Shown: in pieces, positions 1 through 8,081 of the stretch
Layout: each line of letters begins with the position of its first letter
How positions within the stretch are numbered: the stretch's first letter is position 1
Source: an uncultured Bacillaceae bacterium
GTDB taxonomy: Bacteria > Bacillota > Bacilli > Bacillales > Caldibacillaceae
Reading direction: 5' to 3'
Assembly (NCBI GenBank): GCA_937934645.1
Contig: CALGYZ010000013.1
Location: 1-53,052, forward strand
DNA: 53,052 nt
The notes under the pieces: model-generated
What the model saw: the letters and a program-made list of their open reading frames with translations, nothing else
What the model was told of the DNA's origin: nothing
The model's database searches: none
Position numbers and translations under genes: made by a program

Positions 1-98
1 TTTTATTTTTAAGTCAGTATTACATAGGTGATCGTATTTTAATTTTAAAAATTTGATTTATAGTTCGATGCGGTTCAAGTTTCCTGATTATCCCTTTT

Positions 99-134
99 AA
101 AAAAACTATCCTGAATACGACAGGATAGTTTTTT
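99..134. terminator. Intrinsic terminator downstream of menA
   Basis: A 10-bp stem (aactatcctg at 104-113 with caggatagtt at 121-130, loop of 7) is flanked by A-runs on the left and T-runs on the right, so it can work in both directions. It lies just past the menA stop codon on the minus strand. Bases 1-98 hold nothing I can recognise beyond AT-rich sequence. Confidence 0.85.
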
Positions 135-141
135 GACCGAT

Positions 142-1080
142 TTATGAAAATATAAATGAAAGTATATAACCGGCAGATAAGAGAAAACCAAAAAATGTAT
201 TCGTTTGAGCTGTCGCTTTCATAGCAGGCATCATTTCTTTTGGAATTGTTTTCCCAATGAAACTTTTTACCGCTGTATATGCTTTCGGAGTACTTAGCAA
301 TACAATGAGGATCCATGGTGTCATATCATAGAATAAAACTAAACCGATGATCCATAAATATGACACAATAAAGGAGACGGCAAGCAGACGGATTGCATTT
401 TTCCGTCCGATCAAAATCGGTAATGTTTTTCTGCCAAATTCTTTATCTCCGTCCAAGTCGCGAATATTGTTAGATAAATTAATTGCTCCGATTAAAAGAG
501 TAGTAGGAATTGAAATTAAAATACTTGCAGTTGTAACGGTTCCTGTTTGAATAAAAAATGATATTAAAATAATATTAATGCCCATAAAGAGACCGGATAG
601 TAATTCTCCAAAAGGTGTTGATGAGATCGGCAGCGGTCCGCCGGTGTATAAATAACCGATTAAAATGGAAACAGAACCGATCAAAGCAATCCACCAGCTG
701 CTGTTCATACAAATATAAATTCCGAGCAAAACGGAAAGTGCGATGAATATTTTCGCCAGGTTAATGACTTCCTTCGGATGGACTCCTTCGCGGACAATAG
801 TCCCGCCGATTCCGACTGAATGCTCATTGTCAAGTCCGCGTTTAAAATCATAGTATTCATTAATCATATTCGTTGCAGCTTGAATTAACATACTGGCAAT
901 AAGCATAGCCAAAAACAAGCTGATTTTCACCGAAGTCAGCTCATAAGCGATAACCGTACCTAATGTAACGGGTACGAATGAAGCAGTAAGAGTGTGGGGT
1001 CTCATAAGATCCCACCAAACACGCCAATGTTTATCTTTTAATTTTGCATTGGTGGATTTGGGTTGCATTTCCGTTTGCAT
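142..1080 (-). CDS. menA: 1,4-dihydroxy-2-naphthoate polyprenyltransferase MenA
   Basis: MenA is the membrane enzyme that joins the polyprenyl tail to dihydroxynaphthoate, the step that makes demethylmenaquinone. The 312-residue product has the UbiA-family pattern: first Asp-rich motif in the stretch N71 to D84 (NMINEYYDF followed by D84), a second one at 204-220 (NNIRDLDGD) and about eight hydrophobic segments. The ATG at 1080 has AAAGGGGAG six bases upstream. Length is normal for the family. It is divergent from menB with 326 bases between them; in many bacilli menF, menD and menH fill this place. No ubiquinone genes are seen, so the menaquinone role is the natural reading. The terminator at 99-134 ends the transcript. 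Confidence 0.95.
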   Translation of the reverse strand: MQTEMQPKSTNAKLKDKHWRVWWDLMRPHTLTASFVPVTLGTVIAYELTSVKISLFLAMLIASMLIQAATNMINEYYDFKRGLDNEHSVGIGGTIVREGVHPKEVINLAKIFIALSVLLGIYICMNSSWWIALIGSVSILIGYLYTGGPLPISSTPFGELLSGLFMGINIILISFFIQTGTVTTASILISIPTTLLIGAINLSNNIRDLDGDKEFGRKTLPILIGRKNAIRLLAVSFIVSYLWIIGLVLFYDMTPWILIVLLSTPKAYTAVKSFIGKTIPKEMMPAMKATAQTNTFFGFLLSAGYILSFIFS

Positions 1081-1406
1081 GAATTTCTCCCCTTTATTTA
1101 CGCTGTTGTTTTTGAAAATCTTGTGAACATCTCTACTTTCAGTTTAAGAAATGAATAGTTTAGTGTCAATAAAATCGTATGTTTTTAAAACTATATGAAA
1201 ATATTCGTAATTCTCCTTATAAACATTCGTTGGGGGAAATAACCGTAAAATTTGCTTTCCCGGGAAATAATAGAATAAGATAAAAATATGACTAAATGCA
1301 GCTTCATAAAACAGGAACTGTTAAGATTCGGGGTTATTCATGGAAAAATGCAAGAAGTTTGATAAAATGAAATATGAACAATTTGTAAAAAGAAGGAGGA
1401 TTTTTT
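1081..1406. other. Divergent intergenic region menA/menB
   Basis: This 326-base gap should hold the promoters for menA and menB. It contains the menA ribosome binding site near 1087-1095 and the menB one (agaaggagga) near 1390-1399. I see no convincing -35/-10 pair, no riboswitch and no readable remnant of menF, menD or menH on either strand. Confidence 0.6.
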
Positions 1407-2225
1407 ATGGCAAGAGAATGGGTTCGTGAACGGGAATATGATGAAATTATTTATGAAACATATAACGGAATAGCAAAAATTACAATTAACCGCCCGCATG
1501 TACATAATGCGTTTACTCCGAAGACCGTTGCAGAAATGATTGATGCTTTCAGCCATGCAAGGGATGACTCCAAAATCGGTGTTATTATTCTGACCGGTGC
1601 AGGGGATAAAGCGTTTTGTTCCGGCGGAGACCAAAAGGTACGGGGACATGGAGGATATGTTGGTGATGACAATATTCCGCGGCTGAATGTATTGGATCTT
1701 CAGCGTTTAATCCGGACAATACCGAAACCGGTCATTGCCATGGTTGCCGGCTATGCAATTGGCGGCGGTCACGTATTGCATGTAGTATGTGATTTAACGA
1801 TTGCTGCGGAAAATGCGGTATTCGGACAAACAGGACCTAAGGTTGGAAGCTTTGACGGCGGATACGGTGCCGGTTATTTAGCACGTATTGTGGGTCATAA
1901 AAAAGCACGGGAAATTTGGTATCTATGCCGCCAGTATAATGCTCAGGAAGCATTGGAAATGGGACTTGTCAATAAAGTTGTTCCACTAGAGCAATTGGAA
2001 GATGAAACGGTGAAATGGGCCGAAGAAATATTGGAAAAAAGCCCGACAGCGATCCGTTTCTTAAAAGCGGCCTTCAACGCGGAATCCGACGGTTTGGCCG
2101 GTATCCAGCAACTGGCAGGCGACGCAACATTACTTTACTATACAACGGATGAAGCAAAAGAAGGGCGCGACGCTTTTAAAGAAAAACGGAAGCCGGATTT
2201 CGGCAAATTCCCGAGATTCCCGTGA
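1407..2225 (+). CDS. menB: 1,4-dihydroxy-2-naphthoyl-CoA synthase MenB
   Basis: MenB is a crotonase-fold enzyme that closes the ring of O-succinylbenzoyl-CoA to give dihydroxynaphthoyl-CoA in menaquinone synthesis. The 272-residue protein is close to B. subtilis MenB over its whole length. Recognisable parts are SGGDQKVRG at 72-80, the oxyanion-hole region GYAIGGGH at 115-122, and QTGPKVGSFD at 141-150, with the C-terminal EKRKPDFGKFPRFP that is typical of the family. The ATG has AGAAGGAGGA seven bases upstream. menE follows after 114 bases. The protein shows no sign of decay, which matters because the genes that normally supply its precursor are not next to it. Confidence 0.97.
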   Translation: MAREWVREREYDEIIYETYNGIAKITINRPHVHNAFTPKTVAEMIDAFSHARDDSKIGVIILTGAGDKAFCSGGDQKVRGHGGYVGDDNIPRLNVLDLQRLIRTIPKPVIAMVAGYAIGGGHVLHVVCDLTIAAENAVFGQTGPKVGSFDGGYGAGYLARIVGHKKAREIWYLCRQYNAQEALEMGLVNKVVPLEQLEDETVKWAEEILEKSPTAIRFLKAAFNAESDGLAGIQQLAGDATLLYYTTDEAKEGRDAFKEKRKPDFGKFPRFP

Positions 2226-2284
2226 TCAAAAAAGAAAACAATTTATAGGTTATTTAGATAAAAAATGATTATTGAACAAAAAAC

Positions 2285-2320
2285 GGGGCTCTTTCTGTCG
2301 GGAAAGAGCTCTGTTATTTT
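2285..2320 (+). terminator. Hairpin between menB and menE
   Basis: An 11-bp stem with two G-T pairs (2285-2295 with 2302-2312) is followed by gttattttat, a poor T-tract. It may be a leaky terminator or a processing site that lowers menE expression relative to menB. It also argues against translation starting at the earlier in-frame ATG at 2265, which would run through it. Confidence 0.45.
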
Positions 2321-2339
2321 ATCGGGACAGGTGAAAGAT

Positions 2340-3806
2340 ATGGATAAAATACCAAATTGGCTCATCAAACGCGCATACTTAACACCCGACCGCACAGCGC
2401 TTATTTGGAAAGATAAAAAAATTACTTTTCAGACTCTTTTCCAAGAAGCCGGAACTATGGCAAAAAAACTCTGTAAATGCGGTATAAAAAAGGGTGACCA
2501 TATTGCTATCTTTTTAACAAACCAGCCGGAAACGGTGGTTCTTTTGCATGCTTTACAACTGGTCGGCTGCACGGCTGTGCTGTTGAATATCCGTTTGCAA
2601 AAGCAGGAGCTCGCCTTTCAATTGTGGGACAGTGACAGCAGGTATATCATTACCAAACAGGAACTGTTAGAAAAACTGCCCGGTGAAACCAATGTTTCTA
2701 TTATCACACTGGAGCAGCTTCAGGAAGCGGAAGGTCAAGATTTTGAACCGGTAACCGAATTTGCCCTGGATGAACCGTGTACGATTATGTATACATCCGG
2801 TACGACCGGGAAACCAAAAGGTGTGTTGCATACGTACGGCAATCATTGGTCGAGTGCTATTGCTTCTGTGTTAAATTTAGGTTTGAAAGAATCGGATGTT
2901 TGGCTGACGGCTGTTCCGCTTTTTCATATTAGCGGTTATTCGACTCTAATCCGCAGTGCAGTATACGGAATCCCCGTCTTTCTTTTTGAACGGTTTGATG
3001 AAAACAAAATTAATGAAGCATTGATTCAGGGTAAAGCGACGATTATGTCTGTTGTCAGTACAATGTTGCAGCGAATGCTCGGCAAACTTGGACAAAAATC
3101 GTATCATCCTTCTTTCCGTTGCTTTTTACTTGGCGGCGGTCCGGTTCCAAAAAATATTTTGGAAACTTGTAAAGAAAAAAATATTCCTGTTTTTCAAACA
3201 TACGGTCTAACAGAAACGGCGTCACAAATCGCCACGTTATCTCCGGAAGACAGTTTGAGAAAAATCGGCTCGGCGGGGAAACCGCTGTTTTTAAGCTCCA
3301 TACGGATTGAAAGGGATGGAAAACCGGCAAAGCCCAATGAAGCCGGTGAAATTGTTGTAAAAGGACCGAATGTGACAAGCGGTTATTACAAGCGGGAAGA
3401 AGCGAACAAAGAAAGTTTTACTGAAGACGGCTGGTTTTATACAGGTGATCTTGGTTATATGGATGAAGAAGGATTCTTATACGTCCTTGACCGGCGGACG
3501 GATTTAATTATTTCGGGAGGAGAAAATATTTATCCCTCGGAAATTGAAAGTGTAATTCAGTCCCATCCGGCGATATTGGAAGCCTGTGTTGTCGGCCGGG
3601 ATGATGAAAAATGGGGACAAGTTCCGTGCGCTTTTTATGTAACGAAAGAAAATAAAAACGTAACTGGTGAAGAATTATCCCGATATTGTTCAGATTACCT
3701 GGCTAAATATAAAATTCCGAAGACATGGATTCCGGTTCCATCTTTACCGAAAACGGCATCAAACAAAATTATGAGGAGAGAATTGCGAAAGCGGATCAAC
3801 CGGTAA
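2340..3806 (+). CDS. menE: 2-succinylbenzoate-CoA ligase MenE
   Basis: MenE is an acyl-adenylate-forming ligase that activates O-succinylbenzoate with ATP and CoA, giving the substrate of MenB. The 488-residue protein has the AMP-binding P-loop TSGTTGKPKG at about 152-161, the YGLTETAS motif in the middle, the TGDLGYMDEEG segment and the C-terminal Lys-bearing end KTASNKIMRREL. I place the start at the ATG at 2340, with AGGTGA just upstream, not at the ATG at 2265: the extra 25 residues are not family-like and overlap a hairpin. menC, which usually follows, is absent; a terminator and a zinc-lipoprotein gene on the other strand come next. Confidence 0.94.
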   Translation: MDKIPNWLIKRAYLTPDRTALIWKDKKITFQTLFQEAGTMAKKLCKCGIKKGDHIAIFLTNQPETVVLLHALQLVGCTAVLLNIRLQKQELAFQLWDSDSRYIITKQELLEKLPGETNVSIITLEQLQEAEGQDFEPVTEFALDEPCTIMYTSGTTGKPKGVLHTYGNHWSSAIASVLNLGLKESDVWLTAVPLFHISGYSTLIRSAVYGIPVFLFERFDENKINEALIQGKATIMSVVSTMLQRMLGKLGQKSYHPSFRCFLLGGGPVPKNILETCKEKNIPVFQTYGLTETASQIATLSPEDSLRKIGSAGKPLFLSSIRIERDGKPAKPNEAGEIVVKGPNVTSGYYKREEANKESFTEDGWFYTGDLGYMDEEGFLYVLDRRTDLIISGGENIYPSEIESVIQSHPAILEACVVGRDDEKWGQVPCAFYVTKENKNVTGEELSRYCSDYLAKYKIPKTWIPVPSLPKTASNKIMRRELRKRINR

Positions 3807-3807
3807 A

Positions 3808-3850
3808 AAAACAGGCTCCGCTGCTCAAATGCAGCGGAGCCTGTTTTTGT
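3808..3850. terminator. Bidirectional terminator between menE and znuA
   Basis: A perfect 14-bp stem (acaggctccgctgc at 3811-3824 with 3831-3844, loop tcaaat) is flanked by A-run and T-run. It serves the convergent genes menE and the zinc-binding lipoprotein. Confidence 0.92.
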
Positions 3851-3866
3851 TTAAAACCAATACAAA

Positions 3867-4799
3867 TTATTGGTTTAACGCTTTTTCCAAAGTATCGATA
3901 TTTTTTTTCATGATGGACAGATAATCTTCATTATTTTTTATATCTCTTTCCGTTAATACAGCAAGATTATGAATGGTTAAAACAGATGTATCTGTTTCCC
4001 GTCGGACGACATCAACGAGTTTATTGCTGATATTTTGTTCTGTTAAAATATATTTGAAATTTCCCTTCTCCACTTCATTCATAATTTGCGTGAGCTTTTT
4101 TTGCGATGGCTCCTGTGAAGTGGAAATGCCTGAGATATGTATTTGCTCCAGACCGTAACGTTTTTCCCAGTAACCGTATGCGGCATGTGAAACGACGAAT
4201 TTTTTCACTTTTGCGTTCTTTGCTACCGACGTCAGCCGGTTATGAAATTCATCGAGTTGTTTGGCCAATGATTCGTAATTTTTTTCAAAGTATTTTTTTT
4301 GTTCTGGTTTTGCTTCGGCCAGCTCATTTTTTATATGCCGGGCAAGTTCCTTTGCATACAAGGGATCAATCCATATATGCGGATCGATATTTCCATGATG
4401 ATGATCATCATGATTTACCTGACGGCTATCATCAATATGCACCTTTTCACCAACGGCAACCACTTTTACGCCTTCATTTTCTAAAATCGGTCCTACCTTT
4501 TGAACAAAACCTTCAAGACCATATCCGATATAGAAAAAGAAATGACCGTTTGCCATTTCGATAATATCTTTTTGCGTAGGCTCATAGGAATGTTCATCGG
4601 TACCCGGAGGATATACGGTTTCAACTTCTACATACTTTCCGCCGATTTTTTCACTAAAGTCTTTCAAAGGATACACTGTAGTATAGATTTTTAATACATC
4701 CGCTGTACCCGGGTTATTTACAGTTTCTTTGCCCGAACCGCATCCGGAAAGCAATAATGAAAAAATAAGAAAAATAAAGAGAATCGCTTTTCTCTCCAT
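3867..4799 (-). CDS. znuA: Zinc ABC transporter substrate-binding lipoprotein (ZnuA/AdcA type)
   Basis: This is a cluster A-1 metal-binding lipoprotein that would capture zinc outside the cell and hand it to an ABC permease. It has a lipoprotein signal peptide with lipobox LLSGC near residues 15-20, and the usual metal-ligand regions: DEHSYEPT, a His-rich loop (NHDDHHHGN) before DPHIWIDP, SHAAYGYW, and a C-terminal TEQNIS segment. The start is the ATG at 4799 with GGAGG five bases upstream; the in-frame TTG at 4811 is in the Shine-Dalgarno itself. A near-perfect Zur box lies upstream, which supports zinc over manganese. No permease or ATPase gene is adjacent, so those must be elsewhere. Length (310) is normal. 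Confidence 0.9.
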   Translation of the reverse strand: MERKAILFIFLIFSLLLSGCGSGKETVNNPGTADVLKIYTTVYPLKDFSEKIGGKYVEVETVYPPGTDEHSYEPTQKDIIEMANGHFFFYIGYGLEGFVQKVGPILENEGVKVVAVGEKVHIDDSRQVNHDDHHHGNIDPHIWIDPLYAKELARHIKNELAEAKPEQKKYFEKNYESLAKQLDEFHNRLTSVAKNAKVKKFVVSHAAYGYWEKRYGLEQIHISGISTSQEPSQKKLTQIMNEVEKGNFKYILTEQNISNKLVDVVRRETDTSVLTIHNLAVLTERDIKNNEDYLSIMKKNIDTLEKALNQ

Positions 4800-4823
4800 A
4801 AAGTCCTCCAAAAATTTTATTTT

Positions 4824-4844
4824 AAATCGTATTCATTACGATTT
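4824..4844 (-). promoter_or_regulatory. Zur box upstream of znuA
   Basis: TCGTATTCATTACGA at 4827-4841 matches the Bacillus Zur consensus TCGTAATNATTACGA at 13 of the 14 specified positions, and the dyad extends by three bases (AAA/TTT) on each side. It sits between the likely promoter and the start codon, so zinc-loaded Zur would block transcription. Confidence 0.8.
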
Positions 4845-4855
4845 ACACATTGTAT

Positions 4856-4882
4856 ATTATATGATTTCATATGGTATTGCAA
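4856..4882 (-). promoter_or_regulatory. Likely promoter of znuA
   Basis: On the minus strand TTGCAA (4877-4882) is followed after 15 bases by TATAAT (4856-4861). The spacer is shorter than the ideal 17, but the -10 is perfect and the Zur box starts just downstream. Confidence 0.45.
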
Positions 4883-4938
4883 GAAAAATTTCAAGCTTAT
4901 TATTTACAACAAAATGGAATCAATGAACAAACGTAAAA

Positions 4939-5196
4939 TTACGTCCGTCCGGAGGATTGCTCTTTTTTTCTTTCTTTCCATTCTGTCGGCACAGGATCAT
5001 ATCCCCCGGGATGAAACGGGTGGCATTTTAAAATCCGTTTTATTGTTAAATAGCAACCTTTAATCGCACCGAAACGTTGAATGGCTTCCAATCCGTATTG
5101 GGAACATGTCGGATAAAAGCGGCATGAAGGAGGTTTCAGCGGTGATACAAATTTTTGATAGAAGCGGATCAGCGATATAAATATTTTTTTGCCCAT
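4939..5196 (-). CDS. yidD: Membrane protein insertion efficiency factor YidD
   Basis: YidD is a small peripheral membrane protein that assists insertion of membrane proteins by YidC; in B. subtilis it is called YtjA. The 85-residue product has the full family signature: FYQKFVSPL near 12-20, CRFYPTCSQYG at 25-35 and CHPFHPGGYDPVP at 58-70, with conserved Cys residues. I choose the ATG at 5196, ten bases after AAGGAAG, over an in-frame TTG at 5205 that almost touches the ribosome binding site. The tail after residue 75 is charged (KERKKEQSSGR). It stands alone, not beside rnpA as in many bacteria. Confidence 0.93.
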   Translation of the reverse strand: MGKKIFISLIRFYQKFVSPLKPPSCRFYPTCSQYGLEAIQRFGAIKGCYLTIKRILKCHPFHPGGYDPVPTEWKERKKEQSSGRT

Positions 5197-5349
5197 CGTT
5201 ATCAAACTTCCTTAAACAATTATTTAGAGATTGTTCAAATATATGTATAGAATACTTTGTAAATTTGTTTTAAAATATTTTTATAAGTAATGGTAAAAAT
5301 TTCAATACGCAATATACAACTTTACTGAATACGAAATTTCCTTACATAA

Positions 5350-5377
5350 TTGTATCATTTTCCGAAGAAAGTATATA
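5350..5377 (+). promoter_or_regulatory. Possible promoter of dps
   Basis: TTGTAT (5350-5355) and TATATA (5372-5377) are separated by 16 bases, about 30 bases before the dps start codon. I found no PerR box and no SigB-type promoter here. Confidence 0.35.
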
Positions 5378-5405
5378 AAGAAATGACTTTAAAGGGGGAA
5401 GAGCA

Positions 5406-5846
5406 ATGAATGCTGAATTGAAGCAAAATATGAACAGATTACTGGCAAACCTCAATGTTCTTTATATGAAGCTGCACCATTTCCATTGGTTTGTAAAAGG
5501 ACCTAACTTTTTTACTTTGCATGAAAAGTTTGAGGAGCTGTATGATGAAGTAACGGAATACAGTGACGAGATTGCTGAACGCTTGTTGCAAAAAAATGAA
5601 AAACCGATTTCCACACTGAAAGAATGTCTGGAACTGGCAACGATTCAGGAAGCCTCTTCCGTGGGTACTGATGTGGAAATGGTTGAAGAGCTCATCAATG
5701 ATTTGGAAACAATCAACAAGGAATTGCAAGAAGGCATAAAAATTGCAGGAGAGCTTGAAGACGAAGTAACGGTTGATATTTTGCTCGGAATCAGCCAAAG
5801 TTTCGAAAAGCATATTTGGATGTACAGTGCATTTACCGAAAAATAA
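5406..5846 (+). CDS. dps: Dps family DNA-protection / ferritin-like protein
   Basis: Dps proteins form 12-subunit shells that oxidise and store iron and can shield DNA from peroxide. The 146-residue product has the signature HFHWFVKGPNFFTLHEKFEELYDE at about 25-48 in pieces, and His27, Asp54 and Glu58 fall at the spacing of the ferroxidase ligands His31, Asp58 and Glu62 of Listeria Dps. The ATG has AAAGGGGGAAG seven bases upstream. It is monocistronic, with a terminator after it. B. subtilis has both Dps (SigB controlled) and MrgA (PerR controlled); I cannot tell which is the closer counterpart, since no PerR box is visible. Confidence 0.92.
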   Translation: MNAELKQNMNRLLANLNVLYMKLHHFHWFVKGPNFFTLHEKFEELYDEVTEYSDEIAERLLQKNEKPISTLKECLELATIQEASSVGTDVEMVEELINDLETINKELQEGIKIAGELEDEVTVDILLGISQSFEKHIWMYSAFTEK

Positions 5847-5876
5847 AAGAAAACCTGGCCATTCGTCCGGATCAAG

Positions 5877-5910
5877 GGCAAGTGGATATTACCATTTGCC
5901 TTTTTTCTTT
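5877..5910 (+). terminator. Terminator of dps
   Basis: A 9-bp stem with one G-T pair (ggcaagtgg at 5877-5885 with ccatttgcc at 5892-5900) is followed by six T residues. Confidence 0.85.
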
Positions 5911-5948
5911 AATTACGGATGTTCAATTTAATAATCGTCAGGGCAAAA

Positions 5949-6200
5949 TTAATGAATAAACGTGTCCCCGTCATTTTCGCCGCCGAATTCCCGGTCCTGA
6001 ATCAGTTTTTGCCTTAATTTACCGGCCACATATGTCCCGGTAATTTGGTAAAGTTCTTGATCACTTAATTCAGAAAGAATTTGCAACAAATCTTCCCGGG
6101 ATAGCTCCTGCAAGACGGCGCTTACCAGCAGATCAACATCTTCATCATCCGCTGTTAAACGGTCTTTATAAAAATTATACAACTCATCGATAAATCTCAC
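5949..6200 (-). CDS. Small acidic protein, DUF6154-like
   Basis: The 83-residue product is acidic and helical, with the look of the DUF6154 family found in bacilli: an N-terminal (F)IDELYNFYKDRLT segment, then an LSREDLLQILSELSDQEL segment typical of the family. The function is unknown. The start is chosen at GTG 6200, which follows GGGGGTG by about six bases; an in-frame GTG at 6209 lacks a proper ribosome binding site. There is no signal peptide or membrane segment. It sits between dps and ilvE and reads in the same direction as ilvE, but the ilvE terminator at 6262-6342 separates them. The family call is from memory of the motif pattern and is moderate. Confidence 0.7.
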   Translation of the reverse strand: MRFIDELYNFYKDRLTADDEDVDLLVSAVLQELSREDLLQILSELSDQELYQITGTYVAGKLRQKLIQDREFGGENDGDTFIH

Positions 6201-6261
6201 CGCTTTCACCCCCTGCTTATGGAATCTTTTTTCATTATAAGTTTATCTTTAAAATAAACAC

Positions 6262-6342
6262 AAAAAGGCTGTTTCTGGCATACATGTTTCTTACACGTTC
6301 CGGTTTTGCCGGCATGCAAGAATTATTTTCCGGAAACAGCCT
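6262..6342 (-). terminator. Terminator of ilvE
   Basis: On the minus strand aggctgtttccgg (6330-6342) pairs with ccagaaacagcct (6266-6278) and is followed by TTTTTGTG. The loop of about 50 bases contains a smaller ccgg/ccgg hairpin. Confidence 0.75.
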
Positions 6343-6351
6343 GTCGTAAAT

Positions 6352-7434
6352 TTATTTTACTTCCTTGATCCAGCCGAACTTATCCGGTACTTTTCCGTAT
6401 TGGATTCCGGTTATCGTTTCATAAAGTTTTTTGGCAAACTCCCCGGTTTGGAAATTGTTAATGGTCATTACTTTTTCGCCCCATCTAAGCTCGCCGACAG
6501 GTGAAATAACCGCAGCCGTACCCGTACCGAATACTTCCTCCAATTGTCCCTTCTCATAATGGTCATATAGTTCGTCAATGGAAATTTTTCTTTCATGTAC
6601 GGGCACACCCCATTCTTTTACAAGCTGAATGACGGAATCCCGGGTGACGCCGGGCAAAATACTGCCACTTAATGCCGGCGTATAAATTTCCCCGCTGATT
6701 TTAAAGAAAATATTCATGCTGCCGACTTCTTCAATATATTTATGCTCTTTACCATCGAGCCATAAAACCTGCTCATACCCCGCCCGACTTGCGTGTTCCT
6801 GGGCCAGAAAACTAGCCGCATAATTGCCCGGTGTTTTGACATGACCGACACCGCCTTTTACGGCGCGGACAAACTCATCTTCCACAAAAATTTTCACCGG
6901 ATTCATTTGTCCGTCTGCGTAATAAGCACCGACGGGCGATAGAATAATCATAAATATATATTGTTGTGACGGCCGGACTCCCAAATACGGCTCCGTTGAA
7001 ATAACAAAGGGACGGATATACAGGGATGTCCCTTCTTTAGTGGGAATCCATTCCTTTTCAAGTTCCACTAACGCAGTCAAACCTTTCAGAACGAGATCGG
7101 GATCCAGTTCCGGAATACACATTCTTTTGCATGATTTATTCAGACGCTCAATATGTTTTTCAGGGCGGAAAATGACGGTTTGCCCGTTCTTAGTTTTGTA
7201 AGCTTTTAAGCCTTCAAAAACAGCTTGTCCATAGTGGAAAACAAATGCGGCCGGTGACAGGCTGACGGATTCAAAAGGTCTGATTTCCGGTGTTTGCCAG
7301 CCACCCTTTTCTGCATCATACTCCATGAAAAACATGTAGTCGGTGAAAGTGGTTCCGAACTGCAGGTTTTCCGTTTCCGGTTTTTCCTTTAATTTGTCCG
7401 CTTTAGTAAACTTAATTTTTGCTACTTGAGCCAT
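6352..7434 (-). CDS. ilvE: Branched-chain amino acid aminotransferase IlvE
   Basis: This PLP enzyme interconverts leucine, isoleucine and valine with their 2-oxo acids, the last step of their synthesis and the first of their breakdown. The 360-residue length and sequence fit the larger bacterial/eukaryotic-type subfamily (B. subtilis YbgE/YwaA). The PLP lysine is K200 in GGVGHVKTPGNYA, and FHYGQAVFEGLKAY (67-80) and EVFGTGTAAVISP are typical. The ATG has GGAAGGAAG upstream. An AT-rich stretch at 7470-7484 resembles a CodY box but with four mismatches, so CodY control is only a suggestion. It is monocistronic. Confidence 0.95.
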   Translation of the reverse strand: MAQVAKIKFTKADKLKEKPETENLQFGTTFTDYMFFMEYDAEKGGWQTPEIRPFESVSLSPAAFVFHYGQAVFEGLKAYKTKNGQTVIFRPEKHIERLNKSCKRMCIPELDPDLVLKGLTALVELEKEWIPTKEGTSLYIRPFVISTEPYLGVRPSQQYIFMIILSPVGAYYADGQMNPVKIFVEDEFVRAVKGGVGHVKTPGNYAASFLAQEHASRAGYEQVLWLDGKEHKYIEEVGSMNIFFKISGEIYTPALSGSILPGVTRDSVIQLVKEWGVPVHERKISIDELYDHYEKGQLEEVFGTGTAAVISPVGELRWGEKVMTINNFQTGEFAKKLYETITGIQYGKVPDKFGWIKEVK

Positions 7435-7604
7435 TGTCCGTCTTCCTTCCTGAGCAGAAAAATTATTTTAATTTTTAAAAATATTTTATAAAGATGATTA
7501 TAAAATTAAAATATTCTTTCGTCAATATTATCAATCATACGTTTTTCTGTTTATTCCGGTATTTGTTAAAATAAACATACAATTGTATGAAAGGAAACGG
7601 AAGA

Positions 7605-8081
7605 ATGAAAATTTTTACCGATTATTACGGAAATACGGTCCGCTTGTCGTTTTCCGAGAATAGCTTTTCCAAAAATCCGCAACATGTTTTCGTTATTTGC
7701 CGGCATAACGGAAAATGGGTTTTGACAAAGCATAAAAAAAGAGGCTTGGAGTTTCCGGGAGGGAAAAGGGAAGCGGGGGAGACGCTGGTGGAAGCGGCAA
7801 AAAGAGAAGTATTTGAAGAAACGGGAGGAGTCGTTGAAGAAGTTACATTCATCGGCCAGTATGAAGTAAGCGGTGAAAATGATTCTTTTGTAAAAAATAT
7901 TTACTTCGCCGAGATCAAATATTTTGAAAAACGGCCGCATTATTATGAAACATTCGGTCCCGTTCTTGTTGATTCCCCCCTGACACCTGATGAATTAACG
8001 AAAGAGTACAGTTTTATTATGAAAGATGATGTCGTTCAAGAATGTATGAAACGGCTGAAAATGGAAGGATTGGTTAAATGA
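7605..8081 (+). CDS. ytkD: Nudix hydrolase YtkD (nucleoside triphosphatase, mutagenesis prevention)
   Basis: YtkD of B. subtilis is a Nudix pyrophosphatase described as hydrolysing 8-oxo-dGTP and other triphosphates, reducing oxidative mutagenesis. The 158-residue product carries a full Nudix box at 53-75: GGKREAGETLVEAAKREVFEETGG fits GX5EX7REUXEEXGU (quoted in parts: G-x5-E61 is E59, REV at 68-70, EETG at 71-74). Family segments such as ICRHNGKWVLTKH, LEFPGG and SFIMKDDV are present. I choose the ATG at 7605, with AAAGGAAACGG upstream, because it matches the family start; the ATG at 7587 lacks a ribosome binding site. It is convergent with ytlD and shares its terminator. Confidence 0.9.
   Translation: MKIFTDYYGNTVRLSFSENSFSKNPQHVFVICRHNGKWVLTKHKKRGLEFPGGKREAGETLVEAAKREVFEETGGVVEEVTFIGQYEVSGENDSFVKNIYFAEIKYFEKRPHYYETFGPVLVDSPLTPDELTKEYSFIMKDDVVQECMKRLKMEGLVK

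Noticed and set aside
2265..2339. Longer menE start at the ATG at 2265
   Set aside because: It would code through a hairpin, lacks a ribosome binding site and gives 25 non-family residues.
5341..5365. Possible PerR box ahead of dps (ttacataattgtat)
   Set aside because: The palindrome does not match TTAnAATnATTnTAA at most positions.
7470..7484. Possible CodY box ahead of ilvE
   Set aside because: Four mismatches to AATTTTCnGAAAATT in an AT-rich stretch; too weak to list as a site.
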